Origin: Flavobacterium sp. 245
Lineage (GTDB): Bacteria; Bacteroidota; Bacteroidia; Flavobacteriales; Flavobacteriaceae
Direction: 5' to 3'
Assembly: GCF_004362055.1 (NCBI RefSeq)
Contig: NZ_SNXB01000009.1
Location: forward strand, 165,795 to 198,305
DNA: 32,511 nucleotides
Below the pieces are notes generated by a model, which saw only the letters and a program-made list of their open reading frames with translations, did no database searches and had not been told where the DNA came from. The translations under genes and the position numbers were made by a program. Below, in pieces: positions 1 to 8,804 of the stretch. Every line of letters begins with the position of its first letter. The stretch's first letter is position 1.

Positions 1-2862
1 GCGATAGGATAGGTTCCTGTTGCTGTATAATCAACTGAGTTTGCACTCCACGTATAGGTCTCCCCTGAGCAGATAGTCGTCGTGGTGATGATTTTTGCAG
101 GCTTCGGAGTAACCGTCAGCTGAAGCTCCTGGTCCGCCGTGCATCCGTTGTTTGCTATCGGATAAGTTCCGCTAACTGTATAATCAACTGAGTTTGCACT
201 CCATGTATAGGTCTCCCCAGAGCAGATAATTGCTGTGGTGATTACTTTTGCCGGCTTCGGAGTAACCGTCAATTGAAGCTCCTGGTCCGCCGTGCATCCG
301 TTGTTTGCGATAGGATAAGTTCCTGTTGCTGTATAATCAACTGAGTTAGTACTCCATGTATAGGTCTCCCCTGAACAGATGGTCGCTGTGGTGATAACTT
401 TTGAAGGCTTCGGGGTTACTGTCAACTGCAGTTCCTGGTCTGCCGTACAGCCATTGTTTGCGATAGGATAAGTTCCGGTTGCTGTATAATCAACTGAGTT
501 AGCACTCCATGTATAGGTCTCCCCTGAGCAGATCGTCACCGTGGTGATGATTTTTGAAGGCTTCGGAGTAACCGTCAGCTGAAGCTCCTGGTCCGCCGTG
601 CATCCGTTGTTTGCGATCGGATAAGTTCCGGTTGCTGTATAATCAACTGAGTTAGCACTCCATGTATAGGTCTCCCCTGAGCAGATCGTCGCCGTGGTGA
701 TGATTTTTGAAGGCTTCGGAGTAACCGTCAGCTGAAGCTCCTGGTCCGCCGTGCATCCGTTGTTCAGTATTGGATAGGTTCCTGTTGCTGTATAGTCTGT
801 CGCGTTTGCACTCCATGTATAGGTCTCCCCTGAGCAGATTGTTGCTGTGGTGATTACTTTTGCAGGCTTAGGGGTTACTGTCAACTGCAGTTCTTGGTCT
901 GCCGTGCATCCGTTGTTTGTGATAGGATAAGTTCCTGTTGCTGTATAATCAACTGAGTTAGCACTCCATGTATAGGTCTCCCCTGAGCAGATCGTCGCCG
1001 TAGTGATTACTTTTGCCGGCTTCGGAGTAACCGTCAGCTGAAGCTCCTGATCCGCCGTACATCCGTTGTTTGCGATCGGATAAGTTCCTGTTGCTGTATA
1101 GTCTGTCGAGTTTGCACTCCATGTATAAGTCTCCCCTGAGCAGATGGTCGCTGTGGTGATTACTTTTGCCGTCTTCGGGGTTACTGTCAACTGCAGTTCC
1201 TGGTCTGCCGTACAGCCGTTGTTTGCGATAGGATAGGTTCCGGTTGCTGTATAATCAACTGAGTTAGCACTCCATGTATAGGTCTCCCCTGAACAGATGG
1301 TCGCTGTGGTGATGATTTTTGAAGGCTTCGGAGTAACTGTCAGCTGAAGCTCCTGATCCGCCGTACATCCGTTGTTTGCGATCGGATAAGTTCCCCCAGT
1401 TGTATAATCAACTGAGTTTGCACTCCATGTATAAGTCTCCCCAGAGCAGACTGTCGCTGTGGTGATCACTTTTGCCGGCTTAGGGGTTACTGTCAACTGC
1501 AGTTCCTGGTCTGCCGTGCATCCGTTGTTTGTGATAGGATAAGTTCCTGTTGCTGTATAATCAACTGAGTTAGCACTCCATGTATAGGTCTCCCCTGAGC
1601 AGATGGTCGCTGTGGTGATAACTTTTGCCGGCTTAGGGGTTACTGTCAACTGCAGTTCCTGGTCTGCCGTACACCCATTGTTTGTTATCGGATAAGTTCC
1701 CCCTGCTGTATAGTCTGTCGAATTTGCACTCCATGTATAAGTCTCCCCAGAGCAGATAGTCGCTGTGGTGATTACTTTTGCCGGCTTCGGGGTTACTGTC
1801 AGCTGAAGCTCCTGGTCTGCCGTGCATCCGTTGTTCAGTATTGGATAAGTTCCTGTTGCTGTATAATCAACTGAGTTAGCACTCCATGTATAGGTCTCCC
1901 CTGAACAGATGGTCGCTGTAGTGATGATTTTTGAAGGCTTCGGAGTCACCGTCAGCTGAAGCTCCTGGTCCGCCGTGCATCCGTTGTTCAGTATTGGATA
2001 GGTTCCTGTTGCTGTATAATCAACTGAGTTTGCACTCCATGTATAAGTTTCCCCTGAGCAGATAGTCGCTGTAGTGATGATTTTTGAAGGCTTCGGAGTA
2101 ACTGTCAACTGCAGTTCCTGGTCTGCCGTACAGCCATTGTTTGTTATCGGATAAGTTCCCCCAGTTGTATAATCAACTGAGTTTGCACTCCATGTATAAG
2201 TCTCCCCAGAGCAGACTGTCGCTGTGGTGATTACTTTTGCCGGCTTCGGGGTTACTGTCAGCTGAAGCTCCTGGTCTGCCGTGCATCCGTTGTTCAGTAT
2301 TGGATAAGTTCCTGTTGCTGTATAATCAACTGAGTTAGCACTCCATGTATAGGTCTCCCCTGAACAGATGGTCGCTGTAGTGATGATTTTTGAAGGCTTC
2401 GGAGTCACCGTCAGCTGAAGCTCCTGGTCCGCCGTGCATCCGTTGTTCAGTATTGGATAGGTTCCTGTTGCTGTATAATCAACTGAGTTTGCACTCCATG
2501 TATAAGTTTCCCCTGAGCAGATAGTCGCTGTAGTGATGATTTTTGAAGGCTTCGGAGTAACTGTCAACTGCAGTTCCTGGTCTGCCGTACAGCCATTGTT
2601 TGTTATCGGATAAGTTCCCCCAGTTGTATAATCAACTGAGTTTGCACTCCATGTATAAGTCTCCCCAGAGCAGACTGTCGCTGTGGTGATCACTTTTGCC
2701 GGCTTAGGGGTTACTGTCAACTGCAGTTCCTGGTCTGCCGTACAGCCGTTGTTTGTTATCGGATAAGTTCCCCCTGCTGTATAGTCTGTCGCGTTTGCAC
2801 TCCATGTATAGGTCTCCCCTGAGCAGATGGTCGCCGTAGTGATGATTTTTGAAGGCTTCGGA
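1..2862 (-). repeat. 153-bp in-frame tandem repeat array (18 full units plus a partial)
   Basis: The landmark gcttcgg/gcttagg recurs at 101, 254, 407 and so on to 2855 with an exact 153-bp period, giving 18 complete units and part of another at the window edge. Each unit encodes 51 residues beginning PKP(S/A)K and containing TICSGETYTW, TGTYPI, NNGCTADQELQ and LTVT. Differences between units are mostly synonymous or conservative (A/T after the second I, A/P or V in the TATG/TTG/PAG stretch). The array ends at its N-terminal side where VTVTIIPKPSK joins the last Ig-like module near 2862. It lies wholly inside the giant surface-protein gene. Confidence 0.95.
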
Positions 2863-5800
2863 ATTATAGTAACGGTTACTGCCGTTCTGCTACTCTCACA
2901 GTCATTTGTAGTTTGACTTACATAATAAGTTCCATTGATAAGAGTTTCTGTTCCTACATATAATGTTCCTCCAGATGAGGCAGTGTACCATTTTAAATTA
3001 TCTCCAGTTGCCACTAAATCATTTACTTTTTTTGCATCAATTGCGCAAAATGTCTGAGATGAAGCTATTGGAGCAGAAGGAATAGCATTAACTGTTACAT
3101 TCACTACTGTTGAAGATGCACTAAAACAACCAGAAGCATTTGAAACCTGAACACTATAATTTCCTGAATTCGCAACTGTAATAGATTGGGTTGTTGCTCC
3201 ATTGGACCATAAATATCCTATTCCGCTACTTGAAGTCAAAACAACATTTCCACCTGTGCAGAATGTTGTTGGACCCCCTGTAGAAATACTTGGCGTAGCA
3301 GGTGTAGGATTTACTGTAACTGCTACCAAGATTCGTCCGCTTTCACAATTATTAAGCGTTTGGCTTACATAATAATTTCCTGATGATAAAATTTCCGTTC
3401 CGTTATAAATTGTCCCACCTGAACTTGCACTGTACCATTTTTTTGTTGCACCTGAAATTAAAGTAACCGCCAGATCATTGACTGTTTTATTATCAATCGC
3501 ACAAAATGTTTGAGAATTAGCAGTTGGAGCTGCTGTATTGTTTACCGTAACTGCTACTGCTGTTCTTGCACTTTCACAACCATTTAAAATTTGGCTAACA
3601 TAATAAGTTCCGGAAGCTAATACCTCAGTTCCACCATAAGCTGTTCCACCTGAATTGGCATTATACCATTTTTTAGTTGCACCTGAGATTAAAGTAACCG
3701 CCAGATCATTAACTATTTTATTATCAATCGCACAAAATGACTGAGCTGAAGATGTGGGCGTGGCAGTTGTATTTACTATTACTGCAACTGCAGTTCTTGT
3801 ACTCTCACCACAAGCATTTGACTGGCTAACATAATAAGTTCTTGTTGTCAATAATTCAGTTCCGGTATAGACTGTTCCAGTTGTTGCGGCATTATACCAT
3901 TTTTTTGTCGAACCTGCAGTTAATGTAACCGCTAAGTCATTAACTGTTTTGGCATCATTGATACAAAACGTCTGAGATGACGCAGTTGGTGCAGATGGAA
4001 CATTATTTATTGTTACTGCTACTAAAGTTCTTGCACTTTCCACACAACTACCTGCTGTCTGGCTTACATAATAATTTCCAGTAACTAAAGTCTCGGTTCC
4101 TACATATTGCGTTCCTCCCGTTAATGCATTATACCATTTTAAATTACTTCCTGTAGCAATTAAATTATTTATTATTTTATTCTCAGCAGCACAAAATGAC
4201 TGAGCTGCAGCCACTGGTGCTGAAGAAGAGCTTATTGTTACCTGAACTGATCTTCTATCACTTTCACAGCCATTTGCCCCGGTTTGACTTACATAATATG
4301 TACCTGCAGTTAGGACAGTATTCGTTGCATATTGTGTTCCATTTGTAGAAGCATTATACCATTTTAAGTTAGTACCTGTCGCTACCAAATCGCCTACAGT
4401 TTTATTTTCAGAGGCACAAAACGACTGATTAGATGCTGTTGGAGTAGCTGGTTTAAGAGTAACTGTTATCGAATTGGAACTTTCACTAATACATCCTGAA
4501 CTGCTAACTATTCTAAGTGAGTAAACTCCATCAGTATTAATTGTAATACTTCGGGTCGTTGCTCCTGTTGACCATAAATAACTGCTTCCTCCATATGAAC
4601 TCGAATTACCATCTGACCTTAAAGTGACATTTCCAGCGGTACTGCCACAAGATGCCTGGCCTGAATTCACACTAATTACTGGAACATTAGGTTTTGGATT
4701 CTGAGTTACAACAACTGATTTTACAACTGAACATCCTTCATCTGAAACAGCTTTTATATAATAAGTTCCACCAATTGCCGAAGTTGGATTTGCATACACT
4801 GCAGTTGCCGCGGCATTTGTAAAATATGAAAAAGTCAAATTATTTGAACTTCCGGCAGTAACTGCGGCCGCTGTTAAATCACCAGTTGCAGGTGAACAAA
4901 CAGCTATAGTATTAGTTACAAGAGTAACAACAGGTTTTGGATTTACCGCCGCACTAGCCGAGTTATTTGCGGTATTTGTATCTATTGAAGTCGGCAATGA
5001 TGCTGTATTTGTATAATTTCCAGATGATTTTACAGTTGCTACAATTTTTAATGTAACTGATGTTTGAGCATCTACATCACCAATACTCCAAGTACCTGTT
5101 GCAGAATCATAAATACCAATTGAAGGAGTTGAGCTTACATAAGTATATCCTGATGGAAGCAAATCATTTACAGAAACTCCTGAAACATTATTTCCTCCTA
5201 AATTGCTGACTTTAACAGTAAATTCTACATTAGATCCAATACATGGCGATGCATTATCAACTGTTTTTGTGATTCCTAAATCGGTACATAAAGTAACAGT
5301 AACCGCCTTTGATTGCGTTTGAGCTCCACAAGCTAAAGTTGATGATACCGAATAATTACCTGTTTTAGTAGCTGTATAAGTTGATGAATTTGCGCCACTA
5401 ATAGCCGTCCCATTAAAATACCATTGGTATGGAGCAAAATTTGCTGGAGTTGTAAGTTCTGCCGTATTGTTAGTACACCCTCCACCAGAAATATAAGTTA
5501 AAGTTGGGTCTTCTGGCTGAGCGGCAAAATTCGAGAAAAATCCTGCCATTGAGAATCCCCCTCCTTGCTGTACAATTGATACCGTCATTTTAGTATCGCT
5601 TGCAATAGAAAGAACATTTGGACTTCCAATTTGCGTATCTTCAAAATTTATCAAATACCAGCCTGTTGTTCCCAATTGATGACGAGCTGCAATACCACTC
5701 ACCGTTTCAATATTTGTTCCGTTGACCATTACAGCATCAGTAGCACTTCTTAAAAGAATATACCCAAAATAAGGCAATGAACCAGTACCATAATTTCTAA

Positions 5801-6884
5801 ATTTTGCTGTCTCAATAAAATTAGAACCTCCACACTCAGATACAGGTGCAATTGTAGATATATCAACTTCACAAGATTGTGCTGTTCCTGAATATACCAC
5901 AATTTTTTTATCTGCAGAAACACGAGATGCAGAAAACGGTGTTGCCAAAATACCATTATTAAAAGTATGAAAACTTCCTGCAGTTGCTAATAGTACATTT
6001 GCAGTTCCTGTCAAAGTACCGGTGGTTGAATAAGTATTTATTACTAAATTGGTATTATCTTTTGTTGCAACTACTGTGGTTTTCTCTGCAGTATCATTTC
6101 CCTTTCCTCTTTCAATAAAATACTCAGTCCCTAAAACTGATTCTGGAGGAATTTGATTATAAGCACTATCACCACAACCGTCAGGTGTATCAATTGCTGC
6201 TGATGTATTCATAACGGCTAGACTTGAAGACTCCACTAACGTTCCTATATCTGCTTTAAATAAATAACTTTGCCCTGCGTTTAAAGTCGTAGTAACAAGA
6301 TTATTTATTTTCACTGTGGTATTATCAACCGTAGCCATAATGGTATAAATCGGTCGCTGGTCACCATAATTATTAAAGTTCCCTAAAGAACCATCCCTGT
6401 AATAACCCACTCTAAATCGTACTCCAAGCCCTGCATCACCAAAACTTGTCAATGCAGCATTACCCTTCAGATATCTATCATCATTTTGACCCGAATTATC
6501 ATCAGAAGCAACATTTCGCATATTTACAGATGTAGGTCCTGTACTCGTAACAATCAATCCTGCCCCATTAATTACTGTATTAAGTGCATACATTGGAAGA
6601 TCTTTTGCCAAAAGTGTAAATCTGTAAATTGCTGGACTACCCTTTACCGCTGATAAAGTTGTTTCTACTGTGCCATTACTCTTAGCCAATGTAATACTTA
6701 CTGGCGTTTCCGAATTTGTTGCAATTACAATTTCATTTGATTTACTGAAATACTGCCAAGGTGCTGGTGCTATATAGTGTTTTGTATAAAACTGAGCCGA
6801 AGCACTATAACTAATCAGTAATAAAAATGCAATAAAAAAGGTTAGCCTAGAAAATCTAGACTGATTAGAAGTAGAGTTACGCAT
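1..6884 (-). CDS. Giant repeat-containing exported adhesin-like protein (5' part; runs off left edge)
   Basis: An uninterrupted reading frame of about 2,294 codons starts at ATG 6884-6882 and has no stop before the window edge. Residues 1-31 form a signal peptide (hydrophobic FFIAFLLLISY, cleavage expected after SASA, before QFYT). Residues ~35-450 resemble the IgGFc-binding N-terminal domain common in Bacteroidetes surface proteins. Residues ~455-530 are a PKD/Ig-like module and ~533-645 a DUF11-like module (TKTVDNASPC...DLLPSGY). From ~646 to 1341 come Ig-like modules, six of them of the CHU_C-associated Ig_7 type with SFCA.. / LKWYNA / YYVSQT signatures. From ~1341 to the edge is a 51-residue tandem repeat with two Cys (ICSGE, NGCTAD) and one Trp (YTW) each. 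Such proteins are usually exported by the type IX system through a C-terminal domain, which would lie outside the window. A role in adhesion or gliding is inference; no function is shown here. Confidence 0.85.
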   Translation of the reverse strand, partial: MRNSTSNQSRFSRLTFFIAFLLLISYSASAQFYTKHYIAPAPWQYFSKSNEIVIATNSETPVSITLAKSNGTVETTLSAVKGSPAIYRFTLLAKDLPMYALNTVINGAGLIVTSTGPTSVNMRNVASDDNSGQNDDRYLKGNAALTSFGDAGLGVRFRVGYYRDGSLGNFNNYGDQRPIYTIMATVDNTTVKINNLVTTTLNAGQSYLFKADIGTLVESSSLAVMNTSAAIDTPDGCGDSAYNQIPPESVLGTEYFIERGKGNDTAEKTTVVATKDNTNLVINTYSTTGTLTGTANVLLATAGSFHTFNNGILATPFSASRVSADKKIVVYSGTAQSCEVDISTIAPVSECGGSNFIETAKFRNYGTGSLPYFGYILLRSATDAVMVNGTNIETVSGIAARHQLGTTGWYLINFEDTQIGSPNVLSIASDTKMTVSIVQQGGGFSMAGFFSNFAAQPEDPTLTYISGGGCTNNTAELTTPANFAPYQWYFNGTAISGANSSTYTATKTGNYSVSSTLACGAQTQSKAVTVTLCTDLGITKTVDNASPCIGSNVEFTVKVSNLGGNNVSGVSVNDLLPSGYTYVSSTPSIGIYDSATGTWSIGDVDAQTSVTLKIVATVKSSGNYTNTASLPTSIDTNTANNSASAAVNPKPVVTLVTNTIAVCSPATGDLTAAAVTAGSSNNLTFSYFTNAAATAVYANPTSAIGGTYYIKAVSDEGCSVVKSVVVTQNPKPNVPVISVNSGQASCGSTAGNVTLRSDGNSSSYGGSSYLWSTGATTRSITINTDGVYSLRIVSSSGCISESSNSITVTLKPATPTASNQSFCASENKTVGDLVATGTNLKWYNASTNGTQYATNTVLTAGTYYVSQTGANGCESDRRSVQVTISSSSAPVAAAQSFCAAENKIINNLIATGSNLKWYNALTGGTQYVGTETLVTGNYYVSQTAGSCVESARTLVAVTINNVPSAPTASSQTFCINDAKTVNDLAVTLTAGSTKKWYNAATTGTVYTGTELLTTRTYYVSQSNACGESTRTAVAVIVNTTATPTSSAQSFCAIDNKIVNDLAVTLISGATKKWYNANSGGTAYGGTEVLASGTYYVSQILNGCESARTAVAVTVNNTAAPTANSQTFCAIDNKTVNDLAVTLISGATKKWYSASSGGTIYNGTEILSSGNYYVSQTLNNCESGRILVAVTVNPTPATPSISTGGPTTFCTGGNVVLTSSSGIGYLWSNGATTQSITVANSGNYSVQVSNASGCFSASSTVVNVTVNAIPSAPIASSQTFCAIDAKKVNDLVATGDNLKWYTASSGGTLYVGTETLINGTYYVSQTTNDCESSRTAVTVTIIPKPSKIITTATICSGETYTWSANATDYTAGGTYPITNNGCTADQELQLTVTPKPAKVITTATVCSGETYTWSANSVDYTTGGTYPITNNGCTADQELQLTVTPKPSKIITTATICSGETYTWSANSVDYTATGTYPILNNGCTADQELQLTVTPKPSKIITTATICSGETYTWSANSVDYTATGTYPILNNGCTADQELQLTVTPKPAKVITTATVCSGETYTWSANSVDYTTGGTYPITNNGCTADQELQLTVTPKPSKIITTATICSGETYTWSANSVDYTATGTYPILNNGCTADQELQLTVTPKPSKIITTATICSGETYTWSANSVDYTATGTYPILNNGCTADQELQLTVTPKPAKVITTATICSGETYTWSANSTDYTAGGTYPITNNGCTADQELQLTVTPKPAKVITTATICSGETYTWSANSVDYTATGTYPITNNGCTADQELQLTVTPKPAKVITTATVCSGETYTWSANSVDYTTGGTYPIANNGCTADQELQLTVTPKPSKIITTATICSGETYTWSANSVDYTATGTYPIANNGCTADQELQLTVTPKTAKVITTATICSGETYTWSANSTDYTATGTYPIANNGCTADQELQLTVTPKPAKVITTATICSGETYTWSANSVDYTATGTYPITNNGCTADQELQLTVTPKPAKVITTATICSGETYTWSANATDYTATGTYPILNNGCTADQELQLTVTPKPSKIITTATICSGETYTWSANSVDYTATGTYPIANNGCTADQELQLTVTPKPSKIITTVTICSGETYTWSANSVDYTATGTYPIANNGCTADQELQLTVTPKPSKVITTATICSGETYTWSTNSVDYTATGTYPIANNGCTADQELQLTVTPKPAKVITTAIICSGETYTWSANSVDYTVSGTYPIANNGCTADQELQLTVTPKPAKIITTTTICSGETYTWSANSVDYTATGTYPI
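1759..2690 (-). repeat. Perfect 473-bp duplication at 459-bp offset (three-unit block)
   Basis: Positions 1759-2231 and 2218-2690 are identical by eye over 473 bp at an offset of 459 bp, which is three 153-bp units. The identity ends at differences at 1757-1758 versus 2216-2217 on one side and 2232 versus 2691 on the other. Other neighbouring units differ at several positions, so this block is a recent duplication inside the array. Confidence 0.85.
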
Positions 6885-7719
6885 ACGCAAGTGAGATTTG
6901 AGAGCAAATAGTGTAAACTGAAAAACCTGACATGGTTTTCAGTATATAGGACAGATACGAAAAATTATAGGGATTGGATTTTGAATAAAAAATAAAATCT
7001 TTCTTGAGATTTTTATCAAAATCAAAATACATTTGAACCTTTAAAGGCTCAAGACATAAAAATCGTCTCATAGGTTATTTGGTAGTTTTGGTGTCGCGAA
7101 AGTATATAAACACCTAATAACTAGCTACATTAGTCGACAAACTACCTATAAAAACGTTGAACAACATCTTTTTTCGACTAAATTTAATTTCAAGAATCGT
7201 TAAAATTGATTTTTTCACAAAAAAACAGAGTAATTTTCTTAAATCATTGCAGATAACATACAATTATCAAAGTTTTTAAAAGAAAAGCATTAAAATTTCC
7301 TACAAAACAAACAACATTAAACAACATGATTTTTTTTAACACTTGTTTGCCCTTTTTTTTACTTTCCGAATCAAATTGATTTTTTATTTTATAAATCTAT
7401 TTTTACGAAGAATATTTTTCTTCAGACTATTTTATCTAGCAAAGGAAAACAGTATTTATTTTTTGACTTATTTTACTAGCAAGTCTAAAACAAAAATAAA
7501 CTGAATGATTATCAATGTTTTAACACCATAAACAAATAACTTTATAAATCAATAAAGTTTTAAGCATAATTTGAAATTCTATCTCGTTGGTAGTAAACTG
7601 AATCAACCTTGCATACATTTATATAAGATAAAATCTACAATAAAATTATTGCTAGTAGTAAAAGGAAATTAAATTTAGAAAATATACAATGAAACAAATT
7701 ATGAGTGAATGCGTCATTG

Positions 7720-7738
7720 GTCGATAATTATTATCGAC
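7720..7738. promoter_or_regulatory. 19-bp perfect dyad, possible operator or hairpin
   Basis: GTCGATAA (7720-7727), TTA, TTATCGAC (7731-7738) form a perfect 8-bp inverted repeat with a 3-nt centre, isolated in gene-free DNA. It could be a repressor site or a small stem-loop; no T-run follows on either strand, so an intrinsic terminator is unlikely. Confidence 0.35.
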
Positions 7739-7842
7739 AAAATACCATGAGTGTATTTTATTTCTTACAGAGGCAAAAAGACACACGTATTAAACTAAAC
7801 TATAACCTCTTACAAAAATGTGTCCTATTAGAATCAAAATTT

Positions 7843-7872
7843 AAAAATAAAATAAGGAAGCAAATTAGCTTC
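7843..7872 (-). terminator. Weak stem-loop downstream of queG
   Basis: On the minus strand GAAGC-TAATTT-GCTTC (7857-7872) is followed by a T-rich tract (7843-7856). It sits 6 nt beyond the queG stop. The 5-bp stem is short, so this is only a candidate terminator for the ruvB-P450-queG operon. Confidence 0.35.
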
Positions 7873-7877
7873 AATTT

Positions 7878-8804
7878 TTATTCTAAAAAATTGATATTTC
7901 GTTTTAATCCCTCAAACTTGGTTCTTTTAATTGGAGAATTTTTAAAAACTATTCGGAAAGTTTCTTCTGTAATTTCAGTCCAATCTTTTTTTGAGAAAGA
8001 AAGTAAATCAGGATTAGGATTAAATAAAGGTTCTGAATGAGGTTTTGAAAAACGATTCCATGGACAAACATCTTGGCAAGTATCACATCCAAACATCCAT
8101 TCATCAAATTTTCCTTTCATCTCATACGGCAGATTTTCTTTTAATTCGATTGTATAATAAGATATGCATTTGCTTCCATCAACAACATACGGAGCAACAA
8201 TTGCCTGTGTGGGGCATGCATCAATACAAGCAGTACAAGAACCACAATGATCCGTTACTTTGTAATCATATTCTAAATCGAGATCCAAAATAAGTTCTGC
8301 AATAAAATAAAAAGACCCTACTTTTTGAGTTATTAAATTGCTGTTTTTCCCTATCCATCCCAAACCGCTTTTTGCAGCCCAAGCTTTGTCCAAAACGGGT
8401 GCAGAATCAACAAAAGCTCGGCCTGAAACCTCACCAATATTCTCTTGAATCGAATGCATCAGTTCTTTTAGTTTTTCTTTAATAACAAAATGATAATCCT
8501 GACCATAGGCATATTTTGATATTTTAAAACTATCACCATTTTGAGATTCCGAAGGGAAATAATTAAGAAGAAGGGAAACTACACTTTTAGCATCATCAAC
8601 TAATAAAGTTGGATCTAAACGTTTGTCAAAATGACTTTCCATATAAGTCATTTGACCGTTGTGGTTGTTATTTAACCACTTTTCAAGACGAGGCGCTTCG
8701 TCTTCCAGAAATCCAGCTTTAGATATGCCACAAGAAAGGAAACCGAGCCTTTTAGCTTCTTCTTTTATAAACTTTGAATATGTTTCTTTCGAATTAATAC
8801 TCAT
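7878..8804 (-). CDS. queG: Epoxyqueuosine reductase QueG
   Basis: This 308-residue protein matches the QueG family, a cobalamin- and FeS-dependent cytosolic enzyme that reduces epoxyqueuosine to queuosine at the wobble base of GUN-anticodon tRNAs. Two bacterial ferredoxin-type Cys clusters are visible: CGSCTACIDACP near residue 186, with a further Cys in GSKCISYY, and CDTCQDVCPW near 238. The family signature SGLGWIGKNSNLI, near residue 145, and the N-terminal region ending in MTYMESHFDKRLDP are also present. Length is usual for the short, non-HEAT-extended form. The start ATG (8804-8802) overlaps the stop of the P450 gene by 4 bp (ATGA), so the two are translationally coupled. It is the last gene of the ruvB-P450-queG operon. 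Confidence 0.95.
   Translation of the reverse strand: MSINSKETYSKFIKEEAKRLGFLSCGISKAGFLEDEAPRLEKWLNNNHNGQMTYMESHFDKRLDPTLLVDDAKSVVSLLLNYFPSESQNGDSFKISKYAYGQDYHFVIKEKLKELMHSIQENIGEVSGRAFVDSAPVLDKAWAAKSGLGWIGKNSNLITQKVGSFYFIAELILDLDLEYDYKVTDHCGSCTACIDACPTQAIVAPYVVDGSKCISYYTIELKENLPYEMKGKFDEWMFGCDTCQDVCPWNRFSKPHSEPLFNPNPDLLSFSKKDWTEITEETFRIVFKNSPIKRTKFEGLKRNINFLE

Larger units (their letters stand above)
6885..7877. other. ~1 kb gene-free region between the adhesin start and queG
   Basis: No convincing gene was found: short frames here lack family resemblance and are AT-rich noise. It holds the leader/promoter region of the giant gene, but no clean TTTG-N19-TANNTTTG pair could be placed on the minus strand. 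The best -7-like match, TATTTTTG at 7491-7498, lacks a good -33 box. It does contain an 8-bp inverted repeat GGTAGTTT/AAACTACC (7081-7088 and 7139-7146) enclosing a GGTGT/ACACC pair, and a 19-bp dyad at 7720-7738. Confidence 0.6.

Noticed and set aside
1633..1827. Alternative-frame 64-codon open stretch in the repeat array
   Set aside because: A by-product of the GC-rich repeats; the real frame is continuous through it.
1..2862. Regular repeats considered as a CRISPR array
   Set aside because: The period is 153 bp with no unique spacers, and every unit is an open, conserved coding frame.
6877..7071. Minus-strand frame of 64 codons upstream of the giant gene
   Set aside because: It is out of frame with the giant gene, ends just past its start, and has no signal peptide or known motif.
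7705..8040. Plus-strand frame of 111 codons across the end of queG
   Set aside because: Half of it is antisense to queG; the product has no family resemblance and an AT-driven composition.
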